DNA of 51,306 nt, taken from positions 1 to 51,306 of the forward strand of contig NZ_JH921517.1 in NCBI RefSeq assembly GCF_000299035.1. The letters are read 5' to 3'. The notes beneath the pieces are model-generated. The model was given only the letters and a program-made list of their open reading frames with translations, searched no databases and had not been told where the DNA came from. A program made the translations under genes and the position numbers. This DNA is from Bacillus bingmayongensis (lineage in GTDB: Bacteria; Bacillota; Bacilli; Bacillales; Bacillaceae_G). Position 1 is the first letter of the stretch; each line of letters begins with the position of its first letter. Shown here one piece after another: positions 9,805 through 17,678 of this stretch.

Positions 9805-10075
9805 ATAAAAGTAATGATGAGGACATGAGTTATTTTTTACGATTCTCAGAGAGGGGAGCCTTAGGCTGTGAGCTTCCTAATACGAAAAGATATACTTACC
9901 ACCTCTAAACTTCAAGAGTGAACTGCATGATGCATTGTAATTCTTGGCGGATAAAACCGTTATCAATTTACACGAGCTATAAAATGAGTTTATTTTATTA
10001 TACATTCATTTTATTAGAATAAGGGTGGAACCACGATTTCAACACTCGTCCCTTTGTTAGGGACGGGTGTTTTTT
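9805..10075 (+). promoter_or_regulatory. T-box riboswitch upstream of brnQ, specifier reads ACC (Thr)
   Basis: T-box core GGGTGGAACCACG at 10023-10035, followed by terminator CACTCGTCCC/GGGACGGGTG and six T. The stem I base GAGG (9819-9822) pairs with CCTC (9902-9905), and the upper helix TATTTTTT (9831-9838) pairs with AAAAGATA. This fixes a nine-base 3' specifier loop, TACTTACCA, in which the codon position is ACC (898-900 of the 9,000s) followed by the conserved A. Laid beside the asnS leader, both loop sides have the same length (8 and 9). Threonine is therefore read rather than isoleucine or valine. The T-box call is secure, the specifier fairly so. Confidence 0.9.
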
Positions 10076-10170
10076 GCGTTCTTTTGTAAGGGAAGTAGGA
10101 TTGAAAGAGGAAATGTAACGGGTTTTTATTTCTGAATATTTTGTTTATTTATAAATTTTTTAGGAGGTAA

Positions 10171-11502
10171 ATGAAAGTGAAATCATCTTTAAAGTTATCT
10201 GAGATGTTTGCAATAAGTTTAATGTTATTTGCGCTATTCTTCGGTGCAGGAAACATGATTTTCCCGCCAGCATTAGGACAAGGTGCTGGAACGGATGTAT
10301 GGATTGCGTTGTTTGGTTTTATTATTACAGGAGTAGGTCTTCCTTTACTGGGGGTTATTGCCATTGCCTTAAAAGGAGATATTAATAAACTCGCAGGTCG
10401 TGTGCATCCGTTATTTGCACTTGTTTTCATCGTTGCGATTTATTTATGTTTAGGTGTATTTGTAAGTGTACCGCGTACAGGAACTGTTGCTTATGAAATG
10501 GCGGCTGCTCCATTTTTATCAAGTTCAGTAGTGGGCCAAGCATATTCACTTGTTATCTTTACATTTATTTTCTTTGCAGTTACTTTCTACTTAGCGTTAA
10601 ATCCTTCGAAATTAGTAGAACGTATTGGGAAAGTATTAACACCAATTTTATTAGCTGTCATTGCAATTATTGTTATTAAAGCACTTATTACACCAATTGG
10701 AGAGTTCGGTGCACCAACAGAAACGTACAAAGATCCACTTTTTAAAGGATTTATTGATGGATATTTAACATTAGATGGATTAGCGGCACTTGTTTTCGGA
10801 AATGTGGTTATCAATGCTTTAAAAGGAAAAGGGATTACAAATAAGAAAAGTATTGCAAAAGTAACAATCTTTGCAGGAATTATTGCAGCACTTGGCTTAC
10901 TTATTGTTTACTTAGCGCTTGCTTATCTGGGGGCTTCTAGTGTATCGCTTGGAATGGGAGAAAACGGTGGTGTTATTTTAACAAACGTTGTTCATCATTT
11001 ATTTGGTAGCTCCGGTACTTTATTACTTGGTGTAGCAATTGCGGCTGCATGTTTGACAACTTCTGTTGGGATTGTCGCAGCTTGTGGAGAGTTTTTCTCA
11101 GCATTATTACCGAAGCTTTCTTATCAAAAAGTTGTTTTCATTTTCTGTGTGTTAGCATTTATGGTAGCAAATCTTGGCTTAACACAGCTAAATGCATTAG
11201 CATTACCAATCTTAATTGCAATCTATCCAATTGGAATCGTGCTAATCGTATTATCATTAGCTGAAAATTATATTCGCATTCCGTTATCGATGTATGTAGG
11301 TGGAATTATAGGAGCATTTGTTATTAGCTTCTTCGATGGATTAAATCATGCACACATTCAAATTGCAGCACTAGCACCTATTTTAGAAAAAATTCCATTC
11401 TATAGTGTTGGCATTGGATGGTTGATTCCAGGATTGATAGGTATGTTTGTTGGATATATTGTTTCTATCTTTCAAAAACAAGAAGTTGTTATTGAAAAAT
11501 AA
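10171..11502 (+). CDS. brnQ: Branched-chain amino acid transporter, BrnQ family
   Basis: 443-residue membrane carrier with about 12 hydrophobic helices. It begins with the LIVCS family signature LFALFFGAGNMIFPPALGQ (about residues 18-36). Family members import isoleucine, leucine and valine with a cation; some related carriers also take threonine. The ATG follows TAGGAGGTAA. Expression depends on the T-box upstream; if the Thr reading is right, threonine may be a physiological substrate of this paralogue. The gene is monocistronic and ends at a strong terminator. Confidence 0.93.
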   Translation: MKVKSSLKLSEMFAISLMLFALFFGAGNMIFPPALGQGAGTDVWIALFGFIITGVGLPLLGVIAIALKGDINKLAGRVHPLFALVFIVAIYLCLGVFVSVPRTGTVAYEMAAAPFLSSSVVGQAYSLVIFTFIFFAVTFYLALNPSKLVERIGKVLTPILLAVIAIIVIKALITPIGEFGAPTETYKDPLFKGFIDGYLTLDGLAALVFGNVVINALKGKGITNKKSIAKVTIFAGIIAALGLLIVYLALAYLGASSVSLGMGENGGVILTNVVHHLFGSSGTLLLGVAIAAACLTTSVGIVAACGEFFSALLPKLSYQKVVFIFCVLAFMVANLGLTQLNALALPILIAIYPIGIVLIVLSLAENYIRIPLSMYVGGIIGAFVISFFDGLNHAHIQIAALAPILEKIPFYSVGIGWLIPGLIGMFVGYIVSIFQKQEVVIEK

Positions 11503-11507
11503 ATTAG

Positions 11508-11539
11508 AAAGGCTTTCCTAAAAGAGGAAAGCCTTTTTG
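11508..11539 (+). terminator. brnQ terminator
   Basis: AAAGGCTTTCC/GGAAAGCCTTT stem followed by T residues. Confidence 0.9.
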
Positions 11540-11596
11540 TTTTTTAGCCAGGTGATGAGCTGGTTGTACTAGCAAAGCAATAATATGGTATAGTGA

Positions 11597-11626
11597 AACG
11601 AGGCTGTTTTTTCAGTCTCGTTTTTT
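11597..11626 (+). terminator. Hairpin and T run in the leader before the methyltransferase
   Basis: ACGAG-g-CTG pairs with CAG-t-CTCGT around a T loop and is followed by six T, 50 bases before the next start codon. It could be a second brnQ terminator or an attenuator of the downstream gene; a promoter-like TATAGT lies just before it. Confidence 0.55.
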
Positions 11627-11676
11627 AAATGCTTCCTACTAGATAGAAAGCATTCAAATGGAAAGGAAGACATTAC

Positions 11677-12876
11677 ATGCGATCAGAAGTAACTGTAAAG
11701 ATAAAAACGAAATTTATAAAAGAAATTAAAAGTGGCTACCCACTTATTTTAAAAGATGCGATTCAAAACTTAAATGATATACGTGAAGAGGGGACGATCA
11801 TCAAAATTGTTGATGAGAAGAACCAATTTCTTGGAAAAGGATACTATGGAAAGCAAAATAAAGGATATGGCTGGATTTTAACGAGAAAAGAGCAAGAGCA
11901 CATTGACCAAGCTTTCTTTGAAAGAAAAATCAAATCAGCGTTACATAAGCGAAAAGGTTTTTATAAATCGAATGATACGACTGCATTCCGCGTTGTAAAT
12001 GGTGAAGGGGATGGACTTGGCGGTTTAATTATCGATTACTACGATGGGTATTATGTAATCAGCTGGTATAGTGAAGGAATCTATTCATTCAAAGATGAAA
12101 TCATTGGAGCTCTTCAAAAAATAGCAAACTTTAAAGGAATCTACCAGAAGAAGCGTTTTGATACAAAAGGAAAGTATATTGAAGAAGATGACTTTGTAAC
12201 TGGAGAACGCGGTGAGTTTCCAATCATCGTAAAAGAGAACGGTGTGAATTTTGCAGTGTATTTAAATGACGGAGCAATGGTTGGCGTGTTCTTAGATCAG
12301 CGTAACGTTCGAAAGCAAATTCGTGATACATATGCGAAAGGGAGAACGGTATTAAATATGTTCTCTTACACAGGTGCATTTTCTGTATTTGCAGCGCTTG
12401 GCGGAGCAACAAAAACAACAAGTGTTGATTTGGCCAATCGTAGCTTAAGTAAAACAATTGAACAATTCAATGTAAATGGAATTGATTACGAAGCACAAGA
12501 CATTATCGTAGAAGACGTATTCCATTATTTTAAATATGCAGCGAAGAAACAAATGAAATTTGATATGGTTGTACTAGACCCACCAAGTTTCGCGCGTTCG
12601 AAAAAATATACATTTAGTGCGGCAAAAGACTATAAAAACTTATTAAAAGAAACAATCGCAATTACAGAAAACAACGGTATTATCGTTGCTTCTACAAACT
12701 GCAGCACATTCGATATGAAAAAATTTAAAGGCTTTATCAGTGCAGCATTTAAAGAAATGAATGGGAAATATAAAATATTGGAAGAACATTCATTACCAGA
12801 AGATTTCCGTACAATTGACCAATTTAAAGAAGGCGACTATTTAAAAGTAGTCTTCATCGAAAAAATCAAAGGGTAA
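11677..12876 (+). CDS. Class I rRNA large subunit methyltransferase, RlmI-like
   Basis: SAM-dependent methyltransferase of the RlmI/YwbD family, members of which form 5-methylcytosine in 23S rRNA. Residues 1-75 form a PUA-type RNA-binding domain. The SAM site is in VLNMFSYTGAFSVFAALGGA near residue 226, and the catalytic loop is DPPSFARSK near 305. At 399 residues it has full family length. The ATG at 11677 is preceded by GGAAAGGAAGAC. In B. subtilis ywbD and ywbE are neighbours and here a YwbE gene is also next, convergent. The modified nucleotide is inferred. Confidence 0.88.
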   Translation: MRSEVTVKIKTKFIKEIKSGYPLILKDAIQNLNDIREEGTIIKIVDEKNQFLGKGYYGKQNKGYGWILTRKEQEHIDQAFFERKIKSALHKRKGFYKSNDTTAFRVVNGEGDGLGGLIIDYYDGYYVISWYSEGIYSFKDEIIGALQKIANFKGIYQKKRFDTKGKYIEEDDFVTGERGEFPIIVKENGVNFAVYLNDGAMVGVFLDQRNVRKQIRDTYAKGRTVLNMFSYTGAFSVFAALGGATKTTSVDLANRSLSKTIEQFNVNGIDYEAQDIIVEDVFHYFKYAAKKQMKFDMVVLDPPSFARSKKYTFSAAKDYKNLLKETIAITENNGIIVASTNCSTFDMKKFKGFISAAFKEMNGKYKILEEHSLPEDFRTIDQFKEGDYLKVVFIEKIKG

Positions 12877-12942
12877 TCACAATTATCGGTGTTTCGACAA
12901 AGAATATCGACTTACAGAAAAAACGACATGAATTATGAATAA

Positions 12943-12976
12943 AAAAAGGAGCTCAATTTCAAATGAGTTCCTTTTT
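12943..12976. terminator. Bidirectional terminator
   Basis: AAAAAGGAGCTCA pairs imperfectly with TGAGTTCCTTTTT, between convergent genes. Confidence 0.85.
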
Positions 12977-13171
12977 CTATTCCACAATGTGCTGTACTCT
13001 ACCAACCTGCCCATCTTGCAGTCGCACTTTAATGCCGTGCGGATGAGACGGTGAGTTTGTCAAAATATCTTTTACAATCCCTCGAGTGAGTGTGCCAGTA
13101 CGTTGATCTTTCTTTAGTACGATATCAACTTCCAAGCCTGGTGAAATATTAGCTCGTTTTTGCCCGTTCAT
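12977..13171 (-). CDS. ywbE: YwbE family protein
   Basis: 64-residue protein with the YwbE family sequence: VDIVLKKDQRTG, LTRGIVKDILTNS and HPHGIKVRL. It is predicted to be a small beta-rich fold and its function is not established. The ATG comes directly after the stop codon of the upstream 57-codon gene, so the two are translationally coupled; AGGTG in the tail of that gene serves as the ribosome binding site. Convergent with the methyltransferase. Confidence 0.9.
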   Translation of the reverse strand: MNGQKRANISPGLEVDIVLKKDQRTGTLTRGIVKDILTNSPSHPHGIKVRLQDGQVGRVQHIVE

Positions 13172-13345
13172 TTACACACCTGTACGTCTACGTTGGTTGT
13201 TTGTTTTCTTTGTTTGCTGACTTTGTAGTTTCTTCGTTGCTTGATTTTGGTTTTTAGCATTTGCGCCATTTCCATTTCCTTGCTTTTTCTTCGCAAGTTG
13301 CTCACGCATTAAATCAGCTAAATTTACTTTTTTATTTTCTGACAT
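13172..13345 (-). CDS. Small basic protein upstream of ywbE, 57 residues
   Basis: Begins MSENKKVNLADLMREQLAKK and continues as a Gln/Asn/Lys-rich low-complexity tail ending QRRRTGV. The ATG at 13345 is preceded by AAAGGAGATTTACC. The stop codon TAA abuts the ywbE start. The first 20 residues can form an amphipathic helix and the tail is probably disordered and could bind nucleic acid, which is inference. I do not recognise a named family. Confidence 0.8.
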   Translation of the reverse strand: MSENKKVNLADLMREQLAKKKQGNGNGANAKNQNQATKKLQSQQTKKTNNQRRRTGV

Positions 13346-13471
13346 GGTAAATCTCCTTTATATAAAGTGAATTGTGAACAAGAGTAGTGAATTCCATCAT
13401 AACATTGTTGTGAAAAGAAATGAAGTCAGATTGAATTTTCATATAATTCTTTTCAGTTTTATCTACTTCAG

Positions 13472-13498
13472 TTACAATTAAATTGTTAATGATTGTAA
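13472..13498. promoter_or_regulatory. Inverted repeat before the response regulator gene
   Basis: TTACAAT at 13472-13478 and ATTGTAA at 13492-13498, perfect seven-base arms with a 13-base spacer, 18 bases before the start codon. It also contains a TGTTAAT -10-like stretch. It is a possible autoregulatory site; no direct proof. Confidence 0.4.
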
Positions 13499-13515
13499 AA
13501 AAAGGGGATAGAAAC

Positions 13516-14208
13516 ATGTCACATCATATTTTACTAGTAGAAGATGACATTTCGATTCAAGAGATGGTTGAAAAATATTTAACGAAAGAAGGCTTTCAAG
13601 TTACAATCGCACCTGATGGAGAAGAAGGAGTTCTAGCGTTTTTAAAAGGTTCATTTGATTTAATTATTTTAGATATTATGATGCCAAAGCTAGATGGTTT
13701 AGAAGTGGTGAGAATTATTCGAGAAAAAAGTGCTGTTCCGATATTAATGATGTCTGCGAAGGATACGGATGTTGATAAGGCGGTCGGTTTAGGCCTTGGA
13801 GCAGATGATTACATTTGTAAGCCATTTTCTATGATTGAGCTATCAGCGCGGGTAAAGGCAGGTATTCGAAGATCAACCAAGTATTCAGCCACGGAGAAGA
13901 AAGAAGAAATGATTGAGATTGGTGATTTGAAAATCGATCCAATCAACTTTACTGTGCAAAAAAACGAAAAACAGCTAAAACTTACTTTGAAAGAATTCGA
14001 GATTTTAAAGCTATTTGTGAAGAATCAAAATCGTGTATTTACAAAAGCACAAATATATAATCTCATTTGGAATGAAGAATACTATGGCGATGATAACGTG
14101 ATTAATGTTCATATGAGACGGTTGCGTGAGAAAATTGAAGATGATCCTTCTAATCCGGAATATATTAAAACACTATGGGGTATTGGTTATAAGTTGGAAG
14201 TGATATAG
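13516..14208 (+). CDS. Two-component response regulator, OmpR/PhoB family
   Basis: 230-residue DNA-binding regulator. The receiver domain has D10/D11, the phosphoacceptor D53 (LIILDIMMPKLDG), S80/A81 region and K102 (CKPFS). The C-terminal winged helix (about 130-228) ends with TLWGIGYKLEV. Start set at ATG 13516 after AAAGGGGATAGAAAC. An in-frame upstream ATG at 13483 has no Shine-Dalgarno sequence. The sensor kinase gene begins one base after its stop. The triple GTAAG repeat upstream of the ABC cluster is the likely target. Confidence 0.92.
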   Translation: MSHHILLVEDDISIQEMVEKYLTKEGFQVTIAPDGEEGVLAFLKGSFDLIILDIMMPKLDGLEVVRIIREKSAVPILMMSAKDTDVDKAVGLGLGADDYICKPFSMIELSARVKAGIRRSTKYSATEKKEEMIEIGDLKIDPINFTVQKNEKQLKLTLKEFEILKLFVKNQNRVFTKAQIYNLIWNEEYYGDDNVINVHMRRLREKIEDDPSNPEYIKTLWGIGYKLEVI

Positions 14209-14209
14209 T

Positions 14210-15145
14210 ATGGTCGCTCTTTTAACAATTGTTATTGTTATGTTATTAGGTATTATTTATTTTCAATATAGAATACAGAAAAGTAAAAGTGCAAATGTGC
14301 GCTATACATATGAAAAGTTACAGGATATTGTAAAGCAGCAAACAGGTGAGAAATTATTAGTTGTAACGGATGATAAAGAACTGCAAAAATTATTAGTAGC
14401 GATTAATCATTTATTAGATGCGAAGCAAAAAACGAATGCCAATCATGCGAAGGTTGAGATTTCCATGAGGAAGATGCTTTCTAATATCTCACATGATTTA
14501 AAAACGCCGCTTACTGTTATTCTTGGGTATACAGAAATGTTAAATACAGATAAAACGATGAGTAAAGAAGAGCAACAAGCATTACTAGAAAAGGTACATT
14601 TGAAAACACTGGAAGTAATGGAACTGATTCATAAGTTTTTTGATTTGGCGAAATTAGAATCTGGAGATAAAGCAATCGAAATGACGAAGGTGAATATGAA
14701 TGAAGTGTGCCGGGAAAAGATTTTATCATTTTATGATTTAGTAACGACGAAAGGGTTTGAGGTTCATATTGATATACCGGAGAAAAATGTATATGCACTC
14801 GGAAATGCAGAAGTGTTGGGTAGGGTATTAAATAATTTAATATCAAATGCAATTGCGTATGGATATGATGGGAAAACACTCGGTATTACATTAAGAGATG
14901 ATGATAGGTGCATATATGTTGATGTATGGGACCGCGGCAAAGGAATTGATGAATCTCATATTGATAAAGTATTCGAACGCATGTATACGTTAGAAGACTC
15001 GAGGAACCGATTGTATCAAGGAAGCGGTCTTGGACTTACGATTACAAAACGACTTGTGGAAGCGTTAGGCGGAGAAATTCATCTTTCTAGTACGCCATAT
15101 GAGAAAACGGTATTTACAATTATGCTGAAAAAAATGGAGTTTTAG
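14210..15145 (+). CDS. Sensor histidine kinase with one membrane helix
   Basis: 311-residue kinase. Its only hydrophobic segment is residues 3-19, and there is no extracellular domain, so it probably senses through its membrane helix, through partner proteins or from the cytoplasm. The HisKA motif SNISHDLKTPLT carries the phosphoacceptor H95. The ATPase domain shows the N box (NLISNAIAYG), G1 (DRGKGID) and G2 (GSGLGLTI). Kinases lacking a sensor domain that lie next to ABC exporters often answer to the transporter itself in Bacillus; that is inference here. It is coupled to the regulator gene and followed by a terminator. Confidence 0.92.
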   Translation: MVALLTIVIVMLLGIIYFQYRIQKSKSANVRYTYEKLQDIVKQQTGEKLLVVTDDKELQKLLVAINHLLDAKQKTNANHAKVEISMRKMLSNISHDLKTPLTVILGYTEMLNTDKTMSKEEQQALLEKVHLKTLEVMELIHKFFDLAKLESGDKAIEMTKVNMNEVCREKILSFYDLVTTKGFEVHIDIPEKNVYALGNAEVLGRVLNNLISNAIAYGYDGKTLGITLRDDDRCIYVDVWDRGKGIDESHIDKVFERMYTLEDSRNRLYQGSGLGLTITKRLVEALGGEIHLSSTPYEKTVFTIMLKKMEF

Positions 15146-15178
15146 CTTGTAGAAAAGGGTGTTCTACAAGCTTTTTTT
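15144..15178 (+). terminator. Terminator after the two-component genes
   Basis: AGCTTGTAGAA/TTCTACAAGCT stem followed by seven T. Confidence 0.92.
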
Positions 15179-15182
15179 GAAC

Positions 15183-15240
15183 GTAAGAAATTTGTAAGGA
15201 ATGGGTAAGAAAAAAGAGACGTTCATTGTCTATGATAGAA
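15183..15240 (+). promoter_or_regulatory. Phased direct repeats and promoter of the ABC cluster
   Basis: GTAAG occurs at 15183, 15194 and 15205, exactly 11 bases apart, in GTAAGaaattt-GTAAGgaatgg-GTAAG. Direct repeats at one helical turn are the usual binding pattern of OmpR/PhoB regulators. A -10-like TATGAT lies at about 15231. This places the repeats just upstream of the -35 region, as for an activator. The link to the adjacent response regulator is inference. Confidence 0.6.
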
Positions 15241-15271
15241 ATATAAAACGGAAGCGAAAGGGGAAAATGAT

Positions 15272-16195
15272 ATGGCTTATATATTAAAAACAAATCAGTT
15301 AACAAAAGTGTTTCAAGGAAAAGAAGTGATTTCAGGGGTCAACATGCACGTGAAAAAAGGAGAAATCTACGGCTTTTTAGGACCCAATGGTGCTGGTAAA
15401 ACAACAATTATGAAGATGATTACAAATTTAATAAAACCAACGAGTGGGGATATTGAAATTTTTGGTGAGAGATTAACAGATACATCATATGACGTGTTAA
15501 AACGAATGGGAACAATTATCGAATATCCAATTTTTTATGACAAATTAACAGCTAAGGAAAATTTATATCTACATTGCGAATATATGGGTTACTACGACAA
15601 GAAGGAGATTGAGCATGCATTAGATCTTGTTAATTTACACAACGTGGAGAATAAAAAAGTAAAAGATTTTTCGCTTGGGATGAAACAAAGATTAGGAATT
15701 GCCAGAGCGATTTTGACAAAGCCAGAGCTATTAATTTTAGATGAACCAATCAACGGTCTAGATCCAATCGGGATTAGAGAATTGCGCGACCTATTTAAAA
15801 TGCTTTGCAAAGAATATGGAATTACCCTATTAGTATCTAGCCATATTTTAGGAGAAATGGAGCAAATGGCAGATACGATTGGCGTTATTCAAAATGGGAA
15901 ATTGATAAAAGAAGTTTCAATGAAGAGCATTAATGGAAAACAAACAGAGTACATTGAAATTCATGTTCAAGATGTGAAACGTGCGGCTTATATTTTAGAA
16001 AATAAACTTAGCATAACAAATTACAAAATTATGAGTGAAAGTATGATTCGCGTGTATGAAATGACAGCTACACAGCAAGCAGTTTCTAAAACGCTGATCA
16101 TGAATGACATAGAAATTGAAAGTATAAACAAAAAGCATAGTTCGTTAGAAGAGTATTTCTTGAACCTTGTGAATGGAGAGGGCATCCGTGCTTAA
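15272..16195 (+). CDS. ABC transporter ATP-binding protein, peptide/antibiotic export type
   Basis: 307-residue ATPase of the BcrA/CcmA type. It shows Walker A GPNGAGKTT (about 37-45), signature SLGMKQRLGIARA, Walker B LLILDEPINGLDP and the switch histidine in SSHIL. Residues 230-307 form the usual C-terminal extension of this type. ATG 15272 follows GAAAGGGG. It is the only ATPase in a cluster with three ABC-2 permease genes, so it must power whichever permease dimer forms. Related systems resist bacitracin or lantibiotics, but the substrate is not visible here. It overlaps the next start by 8 bases. Confidence 0.93.
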   Translation: MAYILKTNQLTKVFQGKEVISGVNMHVKKGEIYGFLGPNGAGKTTIMKMITNLIKPTSGDIEIFGERLTDTSYDVLKRMGTIIEYPIFYDKLTAKENLYLHCEYMGYYDKKEIEHALDLVNLHNVENKKVKDFSLGMKQRLGIARAILTKPELLILDEPINGLDPIGIRELRDLFKMLCKEYGITLLVSSHILGEMEQMADTIGVIQNGKLIKEVSMKSINGKQTEYIEIHVQDVKRAAYILENKLSITNYKIMSESMIRVYEMTATQQAVSKTLIMNDIEIESINKKHSSLEEYFLNLVNGEGIRA

Positions 16196-16867
16196 CTTAA
16201 TGAGACTTGAATTCATGAAATTTAAGATATGGTCGGTTATTAGAGGGGCACTTATTGCAATCTTGATTGTTTCTATATTTATCCCATTGATTATATTTGA
16301 TGGGAACTTGATAGTTATGACAGCGTATTTCAAGCTATTGATCGTTTTTCACGAGCCGTATTTATGATTTTCGGAGCCAGTTTAATTGCGAAATTCATTA
16401 TTCAAGAGTTTCAAAATAATACGATGACAGTGATGTTTATGTATCCGATTAATCGAAAAAAAATGATGACAGCAAAAATTCTCATCATTATACTGTTTAC
16501 GCTATGCGCTATTATCATTTCAGAGATTATTATGTTTAGTTTCGTCTATGTTTTAAATTTATATCATCCAGTAATCATGGAACCGTTAACGGTGGCGATT
16601 TTAACTCAGAACGCAGCGGAACTATTTGTGAATGCTTTAGCATCAACAGGAATTAGTTTAATCCCGATTCATTTTGGAATGAAAAAGTATTCAGTCCGAG
16701 CAACGTTTGTATCTGCAATTATCGTTATGTGTTTATTTACTTCTAGTTTGAATGGTGAAGTTTCATTGTTCAGCTTTATTGTGATTCCTGTCATGATAGC
16801 ATGTGTTGGTTTATTGATTGCTTTTATGGCAATAAGGAAGATTGAACAGGTGGATTTGTTTAAATAA
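16188..16867 (+). pseudogene. ABC-2 type permease, broken by a one-base frameshift
   Basis: Reading starts at GTG 16188, overlapping the ATPase stop, with GGAGAGG upstream, and gives MLNLMRLEFMKFKIW and a first membrane helix. At about 16302-16304 the frame is lost: GATGGGAACTTGATAG continues sensibly (ELDSYDSVFQAIDRFSRAVF) only in the next frame, as though GGGG had become GGG. The second frame then carries SLIAKFIIQEFQNNTMTVMF, YPINRKKMMTAKI and five more helices to 16867. Restored length would be about 226 residues, matching the two intact paralogues downstream (234 and 230). It could be a true mutation, a slippage-switchable G tract or a sequencing error. Confidence 0.88.
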
Positions 16868-16905
16868 GGAATATTTTTTAAATCGTATCAATGGGGGCAA
16901 TTAAC

Positions 16906-17610
16906 ATGTTTAAACTAATGAAACTAGAATGGAAAAAGCATCGCTTATCTAGGTATTTTAAAGGAGTAGTAATTTGTATTATAGCAATTTTCGCTGCTGT
17001 TGGTCTTATGGCGTGGGGCTCTAGAATTGAGAGTGATTTAATGTTTCCAGATTATACGGGGTTCATGTATGTAACGAATGTTTTTATTAGAGTAGTATTT
17101 ATGATTTTTTCAGCTGTCATTTTATCAAGTTTAGTGATTGATGAATACAGGAGTAAAACGATGCAATTATTATTTACCTATCCGTTACAACGAAAAAAAT
17201 TAATGCAAGCGAAGTTAGCAATTGTTTTTGGATTTTGTTTTTGCAGCATAATTGTTACTACTTTTATTATCAACATGTTAACTTTTTTCTTAAATCCAAT
17301 AATAGGATTCTTTGGGAAGCCTGTTAGTATGGGGGAAATAATTGCAACAGTGCCAAGCACTTTTCTTAGTGCATTCATGATGGCTGGAATAAGCTTAGTT
17401 CCTTTATATTTTGGCATGAGAAAAAAATCTACTGCTACAACAATTACTTCTTCTGTATTAATTGGATGTGTAATTAACTCAGCTGTTTCTGATGCGAGTG
17501 GTTCGGTTAGCTTGTTCGACTTTATTGGCGTACCAATTGCATTCTGTCTATTAGGTCTTATCATTGGCTATCTTTCTTATCATAAAGTTGACAAAATTGA
17601 TGTGGCCTAA
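16906..17610 (+). CDS. ABC-2 type transporter permease
   Basis: 234-residue membrane protein with about six helices and the cluster motif EYRSKTMQLLFTYPLQRKKLMQAKL near residue 85 (quoted in part only as EYRSKTMQLLF and YPLQRKKL). Start chosen at ATG 16906, with GGGGGC eight bases upstream; the in-frame ATG at 16891 overlaps that site. It is a paralogue of the frameshifted gene before it and of the permease at 18981. It probably pairs with the ATPase at 15272. Confidence 0.88.
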   Translation: MFKLMKLEWKKHRLSRYFKGVVICIIAIFAAVGLMAWGSRIESDLMFPDYTGFMYVTNVFIRVVFMIFSAVILSSLVIDEYRSKTMQLLFTYPLQRKKLMQAKLAIVFGFCFCSIIVTTFIINMLTFFLNPIIGFFGKPVSMGEIIATVPSTFLSAFMMAGISLVPLYFGMRKKSTATTITSSVLIGCVINSAVSDASGSVSLFDFIGVPIAFCLLGLIIGYLSYHKVDKIDVA

Positions 17611-17678
17611 ATAAAGATCAGGGTAAAGATGGAATAATTCATGTTTATTTAAACTGAAAATGAAATGAGGGATAAAAA

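Noticed and set aside
9881-9905. Ile (ATA) or Tyr (TAC) as the brnQ T-box specifier
   Set aside because: Both triplets fall outside the codon position once the flanking helices GAGG/CCTC and TATTTTTT/AAAAGATA are set.
14517-14879. 120-codon open frame on the minus strand
   Set aside because: Lies wholly within the histidine kinase gene, whose frame has clear motifs.
17178-17564. 128-codon open frame on the minus strand
   Set aside because: Antisense to the intact ABC-2 permease, without ribosome binding site or recognisable domain; its composition is the shadow of a membrane protein gene.
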